A stretch of DNA of 52,439 bases from Deltaproteobacteria bacterium (GTDB lineage Bacteria; Desulfobacterota; GWC2-55-46; UBA9637), in the NCBI GenBank assembly GCA_016195725.1, contig JACPZB010000086.1, forward strand, positions 1-52,439, in the 5' to 3' direction. How positions within the stretch are numbered: the first letter of the stretch is position 1; the number at the start of each line of letters is the position of its first letter. Below, in pieces: positions 18,934-30,768 of this stretch. Below the pieces are notes generated by a model, which saw only the letters and a list, made by a program, of their open reading frames with translations, was not told the origin of the DNA and searched no databases. Made by a program: the position numbers and the translations under genes.

Positions 18934-20435
18934 TTCATGTCTGTTTTTGCTGTATTCAGTTTTGCCAATGCGCCGCTTATTTCCAACTGTCTGAACTTTT
19001 CCTTTATATCCTCCGCTGTCTTCTTTGCAGCAAGCTCTATCTGTTTACCTTTCTCTGTAATCGCCCTCGTATATTCAAGGAAGTATTCATTTTTCTTTGC
19101 CCATTTTTTTGTAAGATTTCTGCCATAGAGCTTGATGGATACATTGAACATGTGCAGTTTCACGGCCCTTTTTATTATCTGGCCTATGGAGTAAAATTTA
19201 GCTGTTGCCTTCAAGGTTTCAGATTGGAGTTCATGATAGGTCATTTTCTTTGGTTCAAACACCACATGATGAGCGTCATAGAGACTCCAGTCTTTTGATA
19301 TGAACCTGTCCTGCTTTTCCATCTCACGGAAAAAGCTGGTGCCCGGCAGAGGCGTCAATATCATAAACTGGACAGACTCAAGGTCATTCTTTTTTGCAAA
19401 GGCAACGGTCTGGCGGATTGTATCAACTGTATCGCTATCTGAACCAAATACAAACATCCCGTGAATGCGGATGCCGTAATCATGGAGTTTTTTGATGCAT
19501 TTTTCAATGTCTTCAACAGACTGCTTTTTATTGTACGCCTTTAATGTTTCAGGATTTATAGACTCAAAACCAATATAGACTGTATGACAATTGGAGTCCC
19601 TCATCAGTTCAAGGAGTTCAGGGTCTTTTGCAACATCAACCCTGACTTGGGCTGTCCATGTGGGGGTTAACCCTTTTTCTATCATAAGTTTTAAGAGTTC
19701 TTTTGTCCTCTTCTTGTGTGCTGTAAAATTATCGTCATAGAAGAACACCCATCCGCCGCCGTTATCCTTGTGAAGTTGAAGTTCCTCTATTACTCTTTCT
19801 TTGCTCCTGAACCTGTATTGCTGACCAAACATACCTGTTACAGAGCAAAAGCTGCAATCATAAGGACACCCTCTGGATGTCATTATAGGAGTTATCTCTA
19901 AATGTTTGCGCGCCTCTTTCTCAAGCCCTTTAACTATTGAAAAATCCGGGCATGGAAGCTTATCCAGTTCTTTGCAATAGGAAACTGTCTTATTGTGGAT
20001 TACCTCCTCGCCTCTTTTATAGGAAAGTCCAGGGATTGCCTCAAAGCCATCGCCGGTTTCAACGGCCTTTATAAAATCAACTATGTTCTCATCCGCCTCT
20101 CCACGCAGCACATAATCGCATGATTCCAATGCCTCGTCAGGCATATATGTCACATGAGGGCCTCCCATAAATACGGGTATCCCCGCCTTTTTAACAAGTT
20201 TCGCTATCTCATATGCCCTTGTAGAGGTTGATGTGATTGTTGATATGCCTACTGCGTCTGCGGTAAGCACATCCTCTATGTCTAATTCTCCCACTGCCTC
20301 TACATAACTTTTTACATTATACCCCTTCTCTTTGAGAATTGTCCCAAGAAGGACAGTGCCAAGTCTTGGCAATGGCATCCTGCTGAAAATATGAAAATCT
20401 GGCGGTTTTGGTTCTATAAATACTATCTTTTTCAA
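18927..20435 (-). CDS. cobalamin-binding-domain radical SAM protein (RCCLKC/BchE-like family)
   Basis: B12-binding-like N-terminus, CxxxCxxC SRGCPYDCSFCSV; TTG start at 20435 with AAGGAGG RBS preferred over 20486. Confidence 0.88.
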   Translation of the reverse strand: MKKIVFIEPKPPDFHIFSRMPLPRLGTVLLGTILKEKGYNVKSYVEAVGELDIEDVLTADAVGISTITSTSTRAYEIAKLVKKAGIPVFMGGPHVTYMPDEALESCDYVLRGEADENIVDFIKAVETGDGFEAIPGLSYKRGEEVIHNKTVSYCKELDKLPCPDFSIVKGLEKEARKHLEITPIMTSRGCPYDCSFCSVTGMFGQQYRFRSKERVIEELQLHKDNGGGWVFFYDDNFTAHKKRTKELLKLMIEKGLTPTWTAQVRVDVAKDPELLELMRDSNCHTVYIGFESINPETLKAYNKKQSVEDIEKCIKKLHDYGIRIHGMFVFGSDSDTVDTIRQTVAFAKKNDLESVQFMILTPLPGTSFFREMEKQDRFISKDWSLYDAHHVVFEPKKMTYHELQSETLKATAKFYSIGQIIKRAVKLHMFNVSIKLYGRNLTKKWAKKNEYFLEYTRAITEKGKQIELAAKKTAEDIKEKFRQLEISGALAKLNTAKTDMKW

Positions 20436-20681
20436 TGAAAACCTCCTTATGGCAAGTCTAACATACCTATGGGCAATATACCCCATGAGAGCTTAATTTC
20501 TGTTGATACTACTGTATTAGTCCAGTTTTGTCAAGGCTAAAAATCTTAGAGATATTCAATGTCTGTTATAAAAAGCATCGCTGGGCAATAATTAGGTTGC
20601 TTTTTATTATGAGGCAATGGGATGAAATTTATTTCACATTTTATTTGATTTGTGTTACCTATTGTATACAGTAGGTATTTC

Positions 20682-20926
20682 GTTTACGCTCAAAAACGTC
20701 TCGTCATTGCAAGCCCAAGGCGAAGCAATCTATGGATTTGTGGAGCCCGTTCCGAGCAAATAGCGGAATCTCTCTGCTTCTTCTTTTCGGAAATGAAATT
20801 GTTAAGCGTAGCATGTAGTTTGCTTTGCTCCGATATTACATCGTGGCCCGTAACCGCTACTACTCCTCGCAATGACAATTTTAGCTGTGAGGGCAATGGT
20901 GCAGATGGACGTTTTTTAGCGTGAAA
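20682..20926. mobile_element. MITE-like non-coding element with terminal inverted repeats
   Basis: Termini gtttacgctcaaaaacgtc (20682..20700) and gacgttttttagcgtgaaa (20908..20926), about 16/19 inverted match; inner cgtcattgc.../...gcaatgac inverted pair; no plausible ORF. Confidence 0.65.
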
Positions 20927-20935
20927 TGATTAATT

Positions 20936-23900
20936 GTGGTTGTTTCTTCACCTGATAACACATTTCACAGGGCATTAGAGGGTATAAAATCTCTAAAGCG
21001 AGAGGAGAGGTCTGCCCTGACAGGCCTTTTGGGTTCATCCAAGGCCTTTTTTATTGCCTCCGTCTTTGAAAATATAAACAGAACAATTTTAGTAATAGCC
21101 TCTGCACAGGAAGAAGCAGAGAACTTTGCAAAAGATATAAATTTTTTCCTCAGAAAAGATATCGCCCTTTTCTATCCCTCATGGGAGGTTTTGCCATTTG
21201 AGGCACAGTCTCCCCATCCTGACATAATCGCTGCCAGAATAGATATTCTCTATAAAACCTCCCAGAAACACCCGCGTATAATTGTTGCAACACCTCCTGC
21301 CCTTATGCGGAGGGTAATTCCAAAGAACGTCTTGCTATCATCTGTGCAGATTTTTGAGGTTGGGAAGGAGGTAAACAGGGATGAAGTTTTGCAAAGGCTT
21401 TTAGAGATTGGCTACTCAAGGGCTGCTATGGTTGAGGAAAGAGGGGAGATGAGGATTGCCGGTGGGATACTGGATATCTTTCCCCCATCATATTCTGCTC
21501 CACTTAGAATTGAATTTTTCGGAAACGAGGTTGAGGCCATAAGAACCTTTGATATTGCAACCCAGAGGTCCAAGGAAATGGTCACAGAGGCTGTAATATT
21601 CCCTGCAAGGGAGATTAAATTTTCAAAAGATGCAAAAGAAATGGCCTCGGATAGGCTCAGGAAAAGGGCCGAGGAAATGGAACTTTCCAGGGATGTAAGA
21701 GAATCTATTGCAGATAGAATACGGGATGGCCTTATATTTTCTGGGATAGATTTTCTCTTGCCTCTTTTTTATCAAAGACTGGATAGATTTTTTGACTATC
21801 TGCCAGATGATTGCATTCCTTTTCTTGACAATATAGATGATATAAATCAAGTAGCCAATGAATTTGAAAACGAGATAATGGATGGGAAAACAAGGGTCGA
21901 ACAAAAGAGGCAGTTTTTTGTAGAACCAGAAAAGCTCTATATGTCCATAACTGAATTTAAGTCCGCGTTTGACAAAATGGGCATGGTTACAATTGAGGCA
22001 TTTTCCCACCACCATTTTCTCCCTCGCACCCCGCCTAGCAGGGACAAGGGGGGATGGATAGAGGAAGAGGGCAAAGGCATGTTTGAATTTTCTACAGAAT
22101 CCAATCTTGACATAAGGCAAGATATTTCAACCATAAAACATGTCCCTGCAGACTTTAATCAGGGAGAGGAAATCCTTAAACCCCTCGCAGACAGGATAAA
22201 GAACTGGCAAACTCTCGGCTGGGGCGTATTTATGGTCTGCCATACATCTGGTCAGGCAGAGAGATTAAAGGAGTTGCTGGATGGTTATAATTTGTTTCCA
22301 ACAGTAGTGAGCAGTGAGCAGCAAGCAGTAAGCAGTAAAAATATCCTGCGCCTAACACCTTTAACCTATAACCAATCACCTGCTTTTTCAATAATCATCG
22401 GTGATTTAAGCTCTGGTTTTCGTTTTCCATTTTTCAAACTTGCTTTTATTACAGAAGATGAGGTATTCGGGCAGAGGATTAAGAGGAGAGAGCCCCCTTC
22501 CAGTAAAGTAGCTGTATTCCTGACACAACTCCAGGACTTAAATGTCGGCGATTTTATTGTACATACCATGCACGGCATTGGACTTTATAAGGGGCTTAAG
22601 AGGCTTAAGATAGGGGATAGAGAAAATGATTTTCTTATTCTGGAATATCAGGGAGGGGACAAGTTATATCTGCCTGTTCAGAAATTAAATCTTGCAGGTA
22701 AATATCATGGCGTGGAAGGAAAAACTCCGGAAATAGATAAGCTCGGCTCAACAAGATGGGAAAAGGCAAAGAACAGGGTAAAAAAGGCTGTTGAGGAGAT
22801 GGCAAATGACCTGCTTAAGCTGTATGCACAAAGGAAGGTGGTTGAGGGTTTTTCTTTTTCCAGGGGAGAAAGGCTCTTCTCGGAGTTTGAGGCGTCTTTT
22901 GAATACGACGAGACCCCTGACCAGACCAATGCCATTGAGGATGTGCTCAAGGATATGGAGGAACCAAAGCCGATGGATAGGCTCATCTGCGGCGATGTTG
23001 GTTATGGCAAGACAGAGGTTGGCATGAGGGCTGCTTTCAAGGCTGTGCTGGACAATAAGCAAGCGGCGGTTCTTGTGCCAACCACTGTGCTTGCCCAGCA
23101 GCACTATCTTACCTTTAAAAACAGATTTGCCGCATATCCTGTAGTTATAGATATTTTAAGTCGTTTTAGAAGTCCTAAAGAACAGAAAGAGACCTTGAAA
23201 AAACTTGCCAGCGGAGAGGTGGATATAATCATCGGCACCCACAGGCTTTTGCAAAAGGATGTTGTATTTAAGGAATTGGGCCTGATTATTGTTGATGAGG
23301 AGCACAGATTCGGGGTGAGCCATAAAGAGAGGCTAAAGCAGATGCGAAAACAGGTAGATGTTTTGACTTTGACCGCAACACCCATTCCAAGAACGTTACA
23401 TATGTCTCTTGCAGGCATAAGGGACTTAAGCATAATAAATACGCCGCCTGAAGACAGGCTTGCCACAAAGACTGTTGTTGCAAGATTTGATGACGACCTG
23501 ATAAAAGATGCCATAAGAAGAGAACTATCCAGAGGCGGCCAGGTATTTTTTGTTCACAACAGGGTGCAAAGCATTGGAGCAATGGCAGATTATCTAAAAA
23601 GGATTGTCCCTGAGGCAAAAATTGGCATAGCCCACGGCCAGATGAAAGAAAAGGATTTGGAAAAGGTAATGACCGCTTTTGTAAACAAAGATTACGATAT
23701 GCTCATTTCCACCTCAATTATAGAATCAGGGCTTGATATACCATCAGCCAATACAATTTTGATAAATCGGGCAGACAGATTCGGCCTTGCAGAGATATAT
23801 CAACTGCGGGGAAGGGTGGGCAGAAGCAGCCACAGGGCGTATGCGTACCTTTTGACGCCGCCTGAATTAACATTAACACCGGATGCAAAAAAGCGGCTCA

Positions 23901-24526
23901 AGGTACTTCAGGAATTAAGCGACCTCGGCGCTGGCTTCAGGCTTGCTGCATATGATTTAGAGATAAGGGGCGCCGGTGAACTCCTCGGGGCCAAACAATC
24001 AGGCCAGATTGCAGAGGTCGGTTTTGAGATGTATACACAGCTTCTGGAGGAGTCTATAAAAGAATTGAAGGGAGAAAAGACAGAAAAGGAGATTGAGCCT
24101 GAGATAAATCTCAAGGTATCTGCATATATCCCTGTGGAGTATATCCCGGAAGAAAGGCAGAGGCTTAATATGTATAAAAGGATTGCCTCTTCTGTATCTG
24201 AGGAAGATATAACCAAACTCAAAGAAGAGATAGAGGATAGATTCGGTGATATCCCTGATTTGGTAGACAGGTTGTTTAAAATAATGGGGATAAAGCTTTT
24301 GCTGAAAAAACTCAAGATAACTGAACTTTCTCAGAAAGGGGATTGTATTTATATGACATTTGCAAGCAATACCAGTGTGGAACCGCAACGATTATTAGAG
24401 CTTATAAAAAGGGAACCTAAAAGATATAGGCTCATGCCCGACTCAAAATGCGTTGTCCTTTTAGGAAAAGAAAAGGAGTTTTGGGATGAAATAAGAAACA
24501 TACTGCAATCAATAATAAACCCATAG
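20936..24526 (+). CDS. mfd: transcription-repair coupling factor
   Basis: CarD-like domain (DLNVGDFIVHTMHGIGLYKGL), helicase motifs GDVGYGKTEVGMRAAFKAV, DEEHRFGVSHKERLKQM, RGRVGRSSHRAYAYLL. Confidence 0.97.
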   Translation: MVVSSPDNTFHRALEGIKSLKREERSALTGLLGSSKAFFIASVFENINRTILVIASAQEEAENFAKDINFFLRKDIALFYPSWEVLPFEAQSPHPDIIAARIDILYKTSQKHPRIIVATPPALMRRVIPKNVLLSSVQIFEVGKEVNRDEVLQRLLEIGYSRAAMVEERGEMRIAGGILDIFPPSYSAPLRIEFFGNEVEAIRTFDIATQRSKEMVTEAVIFPAREIKFSKDAKEMASDRLRKRAEEMELSRDVRESIADRIRDGLIFSGIDFLLPLFYQRLDRFFDYLPDDCIPFLDNIDDINQVANEFENEIMDGKTRVEQKRQFFVEPEKLYMSITEFKSAFDKMGMVTIEAFSHHHFLPRTPPSRDKGGWIEEEGKGMFEFSTESNLDIRQDISTIKHVPADFNQGEEILKPLADRIKNWQTLGWGVFMVCHTSGQAERLKELLDGYNLFPTVVSSEQQAVSSKNILRLTPLTYNQSPAFSIIIGDLSSGFRFPFFKLAFITEDEVFGQRIKRREPPSSKVAVFLTQLQDLNVGDFIVHTMHGIGLYKGLKRLKIGDRENDFLILEYQGGDKLYLPVQKLNLAGKYHGVEGKTPEIDKLGSTRWEKAKNRVKKAVEEMANDLLKLYAQRKVVEGFSFSRGERLFSEFEASFEYDETPDQTNAIEDVLKDMEEPKPMDRLICGDVGYGKTEVGMRAAFKAVLDNKQAAVLVPTTVLAQQHYLTFKNRFAAYPVVIDILSRFRSPKEQKETLKKLASGEVDIIIGTHRLLQKDVVFKELGLIIVDEEHRFGVSHKERLKQMRKQVDVLTLTATPIPRTLHMSLAGIRDLSIINTPPEDRLATKTVVARFDDDLIKDAIRRELSRGGQVFFVHNRVQSIGAMADYLKRIVPEAKIGIAHGQMKEKDLEKVMTAFVNKDYDMLISTSIIESGLDIPSANTILINRADRFGLAEIYQLRGRVGRSSHRAYAYLLTPPELTLTPDAKKRLKVLQELSDLGAGFRLAAYDLEIRGAGELLGAKQSGQIAEVGFEMYTQLLEESIKELKGEKTEKEIEPEINLKVSAYIPVEYIPEERQRLNMYKRIASSVSEEDITKLKEEIEDRFGDIPDLVDRLFKIMGIKLLLKKLKITELSQKGDCIYMTFASNTSVEPQRLLELIKREPKRYRLMPDSKCVVLLGKEKEFWDEIRNILQSIINP
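22019..22063. repeat. palindromic element in frame inside mfd
   Basis: caccccgcctagcagggacaaggggggatgg; reverse complement resembles 7615..7647; encodes LPRTPPSRDKGGWIEEE. Confidence 0.5.
22303..22385. repeat. paired heptad arrays in frame inside mfd
   Basis: agtagtg-agcagtg-agcagca-agcagta-agcagta (22303..22337) and cctaaca-cctttaa-cctataa-ccaatca-cctgctt (22351..22385). Confidence 0.85.
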
Positions 24527-24571
24527 CCTAATAGCCCATTATTTTTATCCTTTATTTTTACCTTTCTATAA

Positions 24572-25795
<1,224 letters not shown>

Positions 25796-25804
25796 GAACA
25801 AGAA

Positions 25805-25872
25805 CAATTATGAATTACAAATTACGAATTACGAATTTACTGTTCTAATTCCTAATTCCTAATTCTTAATTC
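25805..25872. repeat. paired heptad arrays, tgt-yajC intergenic
   Basis: caattat-gaattac-aaattac-gaattac-gaattta and ctaattc-ctaattc-ctaattc-ttaattc. Confidence 0.9.
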
Positions 25873-25896
25873 TAATTAAAAAAAGGAGGTATAAAA

Positions 25897-26217
25897 GTGT
25901 TAAATCTTGTTTCAGTTGCATTCGCAGCAGATGAGGCAGCGCCAGCAGCAGGGTCTATGGGACAGTTCTTGAGTTTTGCCCCGTTAGTCATACTTTTTGT
26001 AATCTTTTATTTTCTCCTTATAAGACCTCAGCAAAAAAAGGCAAAGGAACATAGGGAGATGGTTGCCGAGCTTGAAAAAGGCAATATGGTTGTCACCTCA
26101 GGGGGCATCCATGGAACCATTACGGGGGTAGCAGAAGATACTGTTACCGTAGAGATTGCGGAGAATGTAAGGGTTAAGGTGGGTAAGGAATATGTAGTTT
26201 CTAAGAAAAAGAAATAG
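25897..26217 (+). CDS. yajC: preprotein translocase subunit YajC
   Basis: FAPLVILFVIFYFLLIRPQQKKAKEHREMV. Confidence 0.93.
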   Translation: MLNLVSVAFAADEAAPAAGSMGQFLSFAPLVILFVIFYFLLIRPQQKKAKEHREMVAELEKGNMVVTSGGIHGTITGVAEDTVTVEIAENVRVKVGKEYVVSKKKK

Positions 26218-26228
26218 ATGGCTAATAT

Positions 26229-26316
26229 CAAATGTCAAAGCTCAAAGCTCAAAAGTAAAAACATAAGGTTTGAGACTCAAGGTTACCTTTGATATTTAGA
26301 TTTTGACATTTGAACT
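26229..26316. repeat. paired heptad arrays, yajC-secD intergenic
   Basis: caaatgt-caaagct-caaagct-caaaagt (26229..26256) and ttgatat-ttagatt-ttgacat-ttgaact (26289..26316). Confidence 0.85.
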
Positions 26317-26336
26317 TTTTGTTAGGGGGGGTTGCA

Positions 26337-27923
26337 ATGTCAAAGAGCATAATGCGGCGTTTTATTTTGTTAGGTTTTTTCTTTCTGCTTGCAGTGACGT
26401 TTTTCCTGCCATCAACGCCTCTGTCAAAATCACTGCCTTCCTTGTGGAGGGATAAATTTCCCAAAATAGCTTTGGGTCTTGATTTGCAGGGTGGTATGCA
26501 TCTTGTGCTTCAGGTGAATACTGAAAAAGGCGTTGAAAATCATATACAGAGAATGAGCAAGGGCATGGAGGCCCTGTTCAAGGAAAAGAAGATTGCAGTC
26601 TCAGAAATAAAGGCTCAGGGCGCCAAGATTTTAATCTCATATCCCGGTGCAGATGCAAAGACAGCTGTGGAAAAGGCTGTGGGAGATCACTATGCAATCT
26701 TTAAAAAAGTACCTGAAAAGGAGAATGCAATAGCATATGCCCTTACGGACAGCGAGGCAAAAAGAATAAAGGAATGGTCAACATCTCAAGCTATTGAAAC
26801 CATAAGGAACAGGATAGATAAATTTGGGGTGGCAGAGCCGCACATTCATGCCCAGGGAAAGGATGAAATTGTAGTCCAGCTTCCTGGCTTAAAAGATCCC
26901 GACAGGGCTATAGCGCTCATAGGAAAGACTGCTGTATTGGAATTTAAGCTGCTGGATGAGTCAGGTGATGTAAAGAAGGCCATTGACGGCCAGATTCCAG
27001 ATGGAGATGAGCTTCTCTATGAAAGAAGAGTAGATAAAGAGACAGGGTCAGTAAGGCAAACTCCGTATCTTATAAAAAAAGAGGCTGTTCTGACAGGCGA
27101 CCTTTTAACCGATGCAAGGGTTTCAATAGATTCCCAATTCAATGAACCGTATGTTTCACTCACCTTTGACAGCGAAGGTGCAAGGATATTTGAAAATGTT
27201 ACAGGCCAGAATGTAAATAAGAGAATGGCAATTATCCTTGACGGCAATGTTTATTCAGCCCCTGTTATACGGGAAAAGATAAGCGGCGGCAGGGCCCAGA
27301 TTTCAGGCAGCTTTACGCACGAGACAGCAACAGACTTGGCAATAGTGCTCAGGGCTGGCGCTTTGCCTGCGCCTGTCAACATTATCCAGAACGTTACTGT
27401 AGGTCCCTCTCTCGGAGAAGACTCTATAAAGGCAGGTATCAAGGCTGCTATTATAGGCGGCATACTTGTCCTTGGATTTATGCTTTTTTATTATAGATTG
27501 TCCGGCCTTATTGCAGATTTCGCAATGATAATAAATATTATCATGCTCCTCGGCGCAATGGCATGGCTCAATGCAACCCTTACCCTCCCTGGCATCGCAG
27601 GCATCATATTGACAATTGGCATGGGTGTTGATTCCAATGTTCTGATATTTGAGAGGATAAAGGAAGAGCTCAAAACAGGCAGGACTATACGGTCAGCAAT
27701 CGATGCAGGCTATGATCGTGCATGGTGGACTATTATAGACTCCCATGTAACAACGCTTATCACTGCAGCAGTATTATTTCAATTTGGCAGCGGTCCTATA
27801 AAAGGCTTTGCCGTATCTTTAAGCATCGGCATATTGATAAACCTGTTTACAGCCCTTGTGGGAACAAAGGTGGTTTACGATATGATAACCCAGAGGAAAA
27901 GATTGGAGAGATTGAGCATCTAA
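26337..27923 (+). CDS. secD: protein translocase subunit SecD
   Basis: LGLDLQGGMHLVLQVN, IRNRIDKFGVAEPHI, GIILTIGMGVDSNVLIFERIKEEL. Confidence 0.95.
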   Translation: MSKSIMRRFILLGFFFLLAVTFFLPSTPLSKSLPSLWRDKFPKIALGLDLQGGMHLVLQVNTEKGVENHIQRMSKGMEALFKEKKIAVSEIKAQGAKILISYPGADAKTAVEKAVGDHYAIFKKVPEKENAIAYALTDSEAKRIKEWSTSQAIETIRNRIDKFGVAEPHIHAQGKDEIVVQLPGLKDPDRAIALIGKTAVLEFKLLDESGDVKKAIDGQIPDGDELLYERRVDKETGSVRQTPYLIKKEAVLTGDLLTDARVSIDSQFNEPYVSLTFDSEGARIFENVTGQNVNKRMAIILDGNVYSAPVIREKISGGRAQISGSFTHETATDLAIVLRAGALPAPVNIIQNVTVGPSLGEDSIKAGIKAAIIGGILVLGFMLFYYRLSGLIADFAMIINIIMLLGAMAWLNATLTLPGIAGIILTIGMGVDSNVLIFERIKEELKTGRTIRSAIDAGYDRAWWTIIDSHVTTLITAAVLFQFGSGPIKGFAVSLSIGILINLFTALVGTKVVYDMITQRKRLERLSI

Positions 27924-27930
27924 AAAAGAG

Positions 27931-28001
27931 GAAAAGGGAATTAGAAATTAGAAAACATCTCTTCTGTTTTCCCTTTTCTGATTTCTATTTACTATTTCTC
28001 A
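27931..28001. repeat. paired heptad arrays, secD-secF intergenic
   Basis: gaaaagg-gaattag-aaattag-aaaacat and ttttccc-ttttctg-atttcta-tttacta-tttctca. Confidence 0.75.
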
Positions 28002-28020
28002 AGGGAGGTTTCATAAATAA

Positions 28021-28929
28021 ATGGATATTTTAAAGGATACAAAAATAGACTTCATAGGAAAGAGGTACTATGCCTTCATATTTTCAGCAATACTGGCTGT
28101 AGTGGGAATTGTTGCGGCAGTTTTTATACCAATGGGCAAGGCAAATCTCGGCATTGATTTTACAGGAGGCATTGCAATACAACTCAAATTTGAAAAGCCA
28201 ATTGCAATCGAACAGGCAAGAAGCATATTAGACAAAGAAGGATCCAAAGATGCTGAACTTCAACAAATTGCCGGCGCTCATCAACTCTTGATACGGCTTA
28301 AAAAGGCAGAGGGTGAATTAAAGGCAATATCTGATAAGCTGACAGATGCCTTTACAAAAGGATTTGCTGACAACAAGTTTATCATAGAATCAACCACTGC
28401 TGTAGGTCCGACAGTCGGTAAAAAACTCCAGAAAGACGCCCTATGGGCAGTAGGGATATCGCTCTTAGGCATCCTTGTCTATGTGGCATGGAGATTTGAA
28501 CTTATATTCGGCATTGCAGCGGTAATCGCAACATTTCATGATGTTCTGGCAGTGCTGGGCGTATTTTATATAATGAATAAAGAGATTAACCTCCTTATAA
28601 TTACAGCCCTTCTGACCCTTGCAGGATATTCCCTGACTGATACAGTGGTTGTCTTTGACAGGATACGGGAAAACTTAAGAAAGAGGGGCAAAGAGGTTCT
28701 TGAAGACCTTATCAATAGAAGCATAAATGAGGTTTTGAGCAGGACAATTGTTACCTCGAGCACAGTGCTTTTGGTCTTATTGGCGCTTCTCATAGCAGGC
28801 GGCGAGGTAATCCACGACTTTTCCCTTGCCCTCTTTTTCGGCGTATTGGTAGGAACATATTCATCAATCTTTGTTGCAAGTCCACTGCTGCTTTTATGGA
28901 AGGGGAGGAGGGGAAGGTTAATTAGGTAA
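28021..28929 (+). CDS. secF: protein translocase subunit SecF
   Basis: NLGIDFTGGIAIQL, LAGYSLTDTVVVFDRIRENLR. Confidence 0.95.
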   Translation: MDILKDTKIDFIGKRYYAFIFSAILAVVGIVAAVFIPMGKANLGIDFTGGIAIQLKFEKPIAIEQARSILDKEGSKDAELQQIAGAHQLLIRLKKAEGELKAISDKLTDAFTKGFADNKFIIESTTAVGPTVGKKLQKDALWAVGISLLGILVYVAWRFELIFGIAAVIATFHDVLAVLGVFYIMNKEINLLIITALLTLAGYSLTDTVVVFDRIRENLRKRGKEVLEDLINRSINEVLSRTIVTSSTVLLVLLALLIAGGEVIHDFSLALFFGVLVGTYSSIFVASPLLLLWKGRRGRLIR

Positions 28930-28933
28930 AGGG

Positions 28934-30742
28934 TTATTTCTCTTTTCTCGGCCTCTTGTTTACCTCAAGGACCTTTTTGCGAATCCTGATATTTTTCGGT
29001 GTAACCTCAACGACCTCATCATCTTTGATAAATTCTATGGCCTGTTCAAGGCTCATTATCCTCGGGGGTGCAAGACGAAGCGTATCATCAGCCCCTGCTG
29101 ATCTTATATTGGTAAGTTTCTTTTCCTTTACCACATTCACATCAAGATCGTTCTCCCTTGAATTCTCGCCAATCACCATGCCTTCATAGACCGACGTCCC
29201 TTCGTTTATAAAAAGCTCTCCCCTCGGCTGAAGATGGAACAGGGCATAGCTGGTTGCAACATCTCCCCTGTCTGCAACGAGCGCGCCTGTTGTGCGCTTT
29301 GATATGGCACCTTGCCATGGTTCATAACCGTCGAAAATATGATTTAAAAGACCTGTGCCTTTTGTATCTGTGAGAAACTCTGTTCTAAATCCTATAAGTC
29401 CCCTGGACGGCAAATGAAATTCCATTCTTACCCTGCCGTGGCCGTTATTCTGCATCTTCTGCATTTTCCCCCTTCTCATGCCTATCTTCTGAGTTACAAC
29501 GCCGATAAATTCTTCAGGACAGTCTATGATAAGCTGTTCCATAGGCTCATGTGTTATGCCATTTATCTCTTTTATGATAGTTTCAGGCATCCCGACAGTA
29601 AGTTCATAACCCTCGCGTCTCATCATCTCTATGAGGATTGCCAGCTGAAGCTCGCCCCTTCCCATAACCTTGAATGAATCCTTTGACTCCATTGGCTCCA
29701 TGCGAATCGCCACATTATAAAGAAGCTCCTTTTCAAGCCTTTCTTTAAGATGCCGTGATGTTACAAATTTTCCCTCTCTGCCTGCAAAAGGAGATGAATT
29801 GATAGAAAAGACCATTGAGATTGTCGGTTCGTCAACAGCAATTCTTGGCAATGGTTTTGGATCTTCAGCATCCGTAATGGTATCGCCGATGTTCGCGCCT
29901 TCTATGCCTGCGATTGCAACAATATCGCCCATACGGGCCTTGGACATCGCAACTCTTTTAAGACCTTGGAAACCGTAAAGCGCAGTAATCTTTGCCTTCA
30001 CTGTTTCACCTTTTTGATTCACATCGCCGACCACCTGGCCTGCCTTTATAATGCCGTTAAATATGCGGCCTATGGCAAGCCTGCCGACATAGTCATTATA
30101 GTCTATATTGGTTACAAGGATTTGGAGTTTCTCATTTTCATCACCCTGCGGCGCTGGGATGGTTTTGAGTATTGCCTCAAATAGACAGCGGATGTCCTTT
30201 GTGTCTTCACCAGGGTTAAGTTTTGCGATGCCTTCTCTTGCAATGGTATAGACAACGGGAAAATCAATCTGCTCTTCAACTGCATCTAAATCTATGAACA
30301 GATCATAAACCTCGTTTAAGACCTCATTGATTCTGGCATCAGGTCTGTCAATCTTATTTATGACCACAATGGGCGGAAGTTTAAGCTCAAGCGCCTTTTT
30401 AAGTACAAATCTGGTCTGCGGCAGAGGGCCTTCTGATGCGTCAACGAGAAGAAGAACTCCGTCCACCATCTTTAATGTCCGCTCCACTTCGCCGCCGAAA
30501 TCCGCGTGACCGGGCGTATCAACGATATTTATCTTAACACCATTGTAGGAAACCGCAGTATTCTTTGCCATAATGGTTATGCCGCGTTCGCGCTCCAGGT
30601 CAATGGAATCCATTACCCTTTCTTCCACCCTTTCATTTTCCCTGAATATGCCGGCCTGTTTGAGCATAAAATCAACCAGGGTGGTTTTGCCGTGATCAAC
30701 ATGAGCTATAATAGCAATATTCCTGATTTGTTCGTTTTTCAT
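28934..30742 (-). CDS. typA: translational GTPase TypA/BipA
   Basis: [45 protein letters not shown]. Confidence 0.96.
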   Translation of the reverse strand: MKNEQIRNIAIIAHVDHGKTTLVDFMLKQAGIFRENERVEERVMDSIDLERERGITIMAKNTAVSYNGVKINIVDTPGHADFGGEVERTLKMVDGVLLLVDASEGPLPQTRFVLKKALELKLPPIVVINKIDRPDARINEVLNEVYDLFIDLDAVEEQIDFPVVYTIAREGIAKLNPGEDTKDIRCLFEAILKTIPAPQGDENEKLQILVTNIDYNDYVGRLAIGRIFNGIIKAGQVVGDVNQKGETVKAKITALYGFQGLKRVAMSKARMGDIVAIAGIEGANIGDTITDAEDPKPLPRIAVDEPTISMVFSINSSPFAGREGKFVTSRHLKERLEKELLYNVAIRMEPMESKDSFKVMGRGELQLAILIEMMRREGYELTVGMPETIIKEINGITHEPMEQLIIDCPEEFIGVVTQKIGMRRGKMQKMQNNGHGRVRMEFHLPSRGLIGFRTEFLTDTKGTGLLNHIFDGYEPWQGAISKRTTGALVADRGDVATSYALFHLQPRGELFINEGTSVYEGMVIGENSRENDLDVNVVKEKKLTNIRSAGADDTLRLAPPRIMSLEQAIEFIKDDEVVEVTPKNIRIRKKVLEVNKRPRKEK

Positions 30743-30768
30743 CTTTATCTCCCTCTATAAATGCACAT

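Noticed and set aside
20652-20924. ORFs on both strands at 20652..20924 and 20690..20896
   Set aside because: Lie inside the MITE-like inverted-repeat element; low-quality translations with no family resemblance.
27722-28033. Plus-strand ORF 103 aa between secD and secF
   Set aside because: Overlaps the secD 3' end out of frame and reads through the heptad array; no plausible product.
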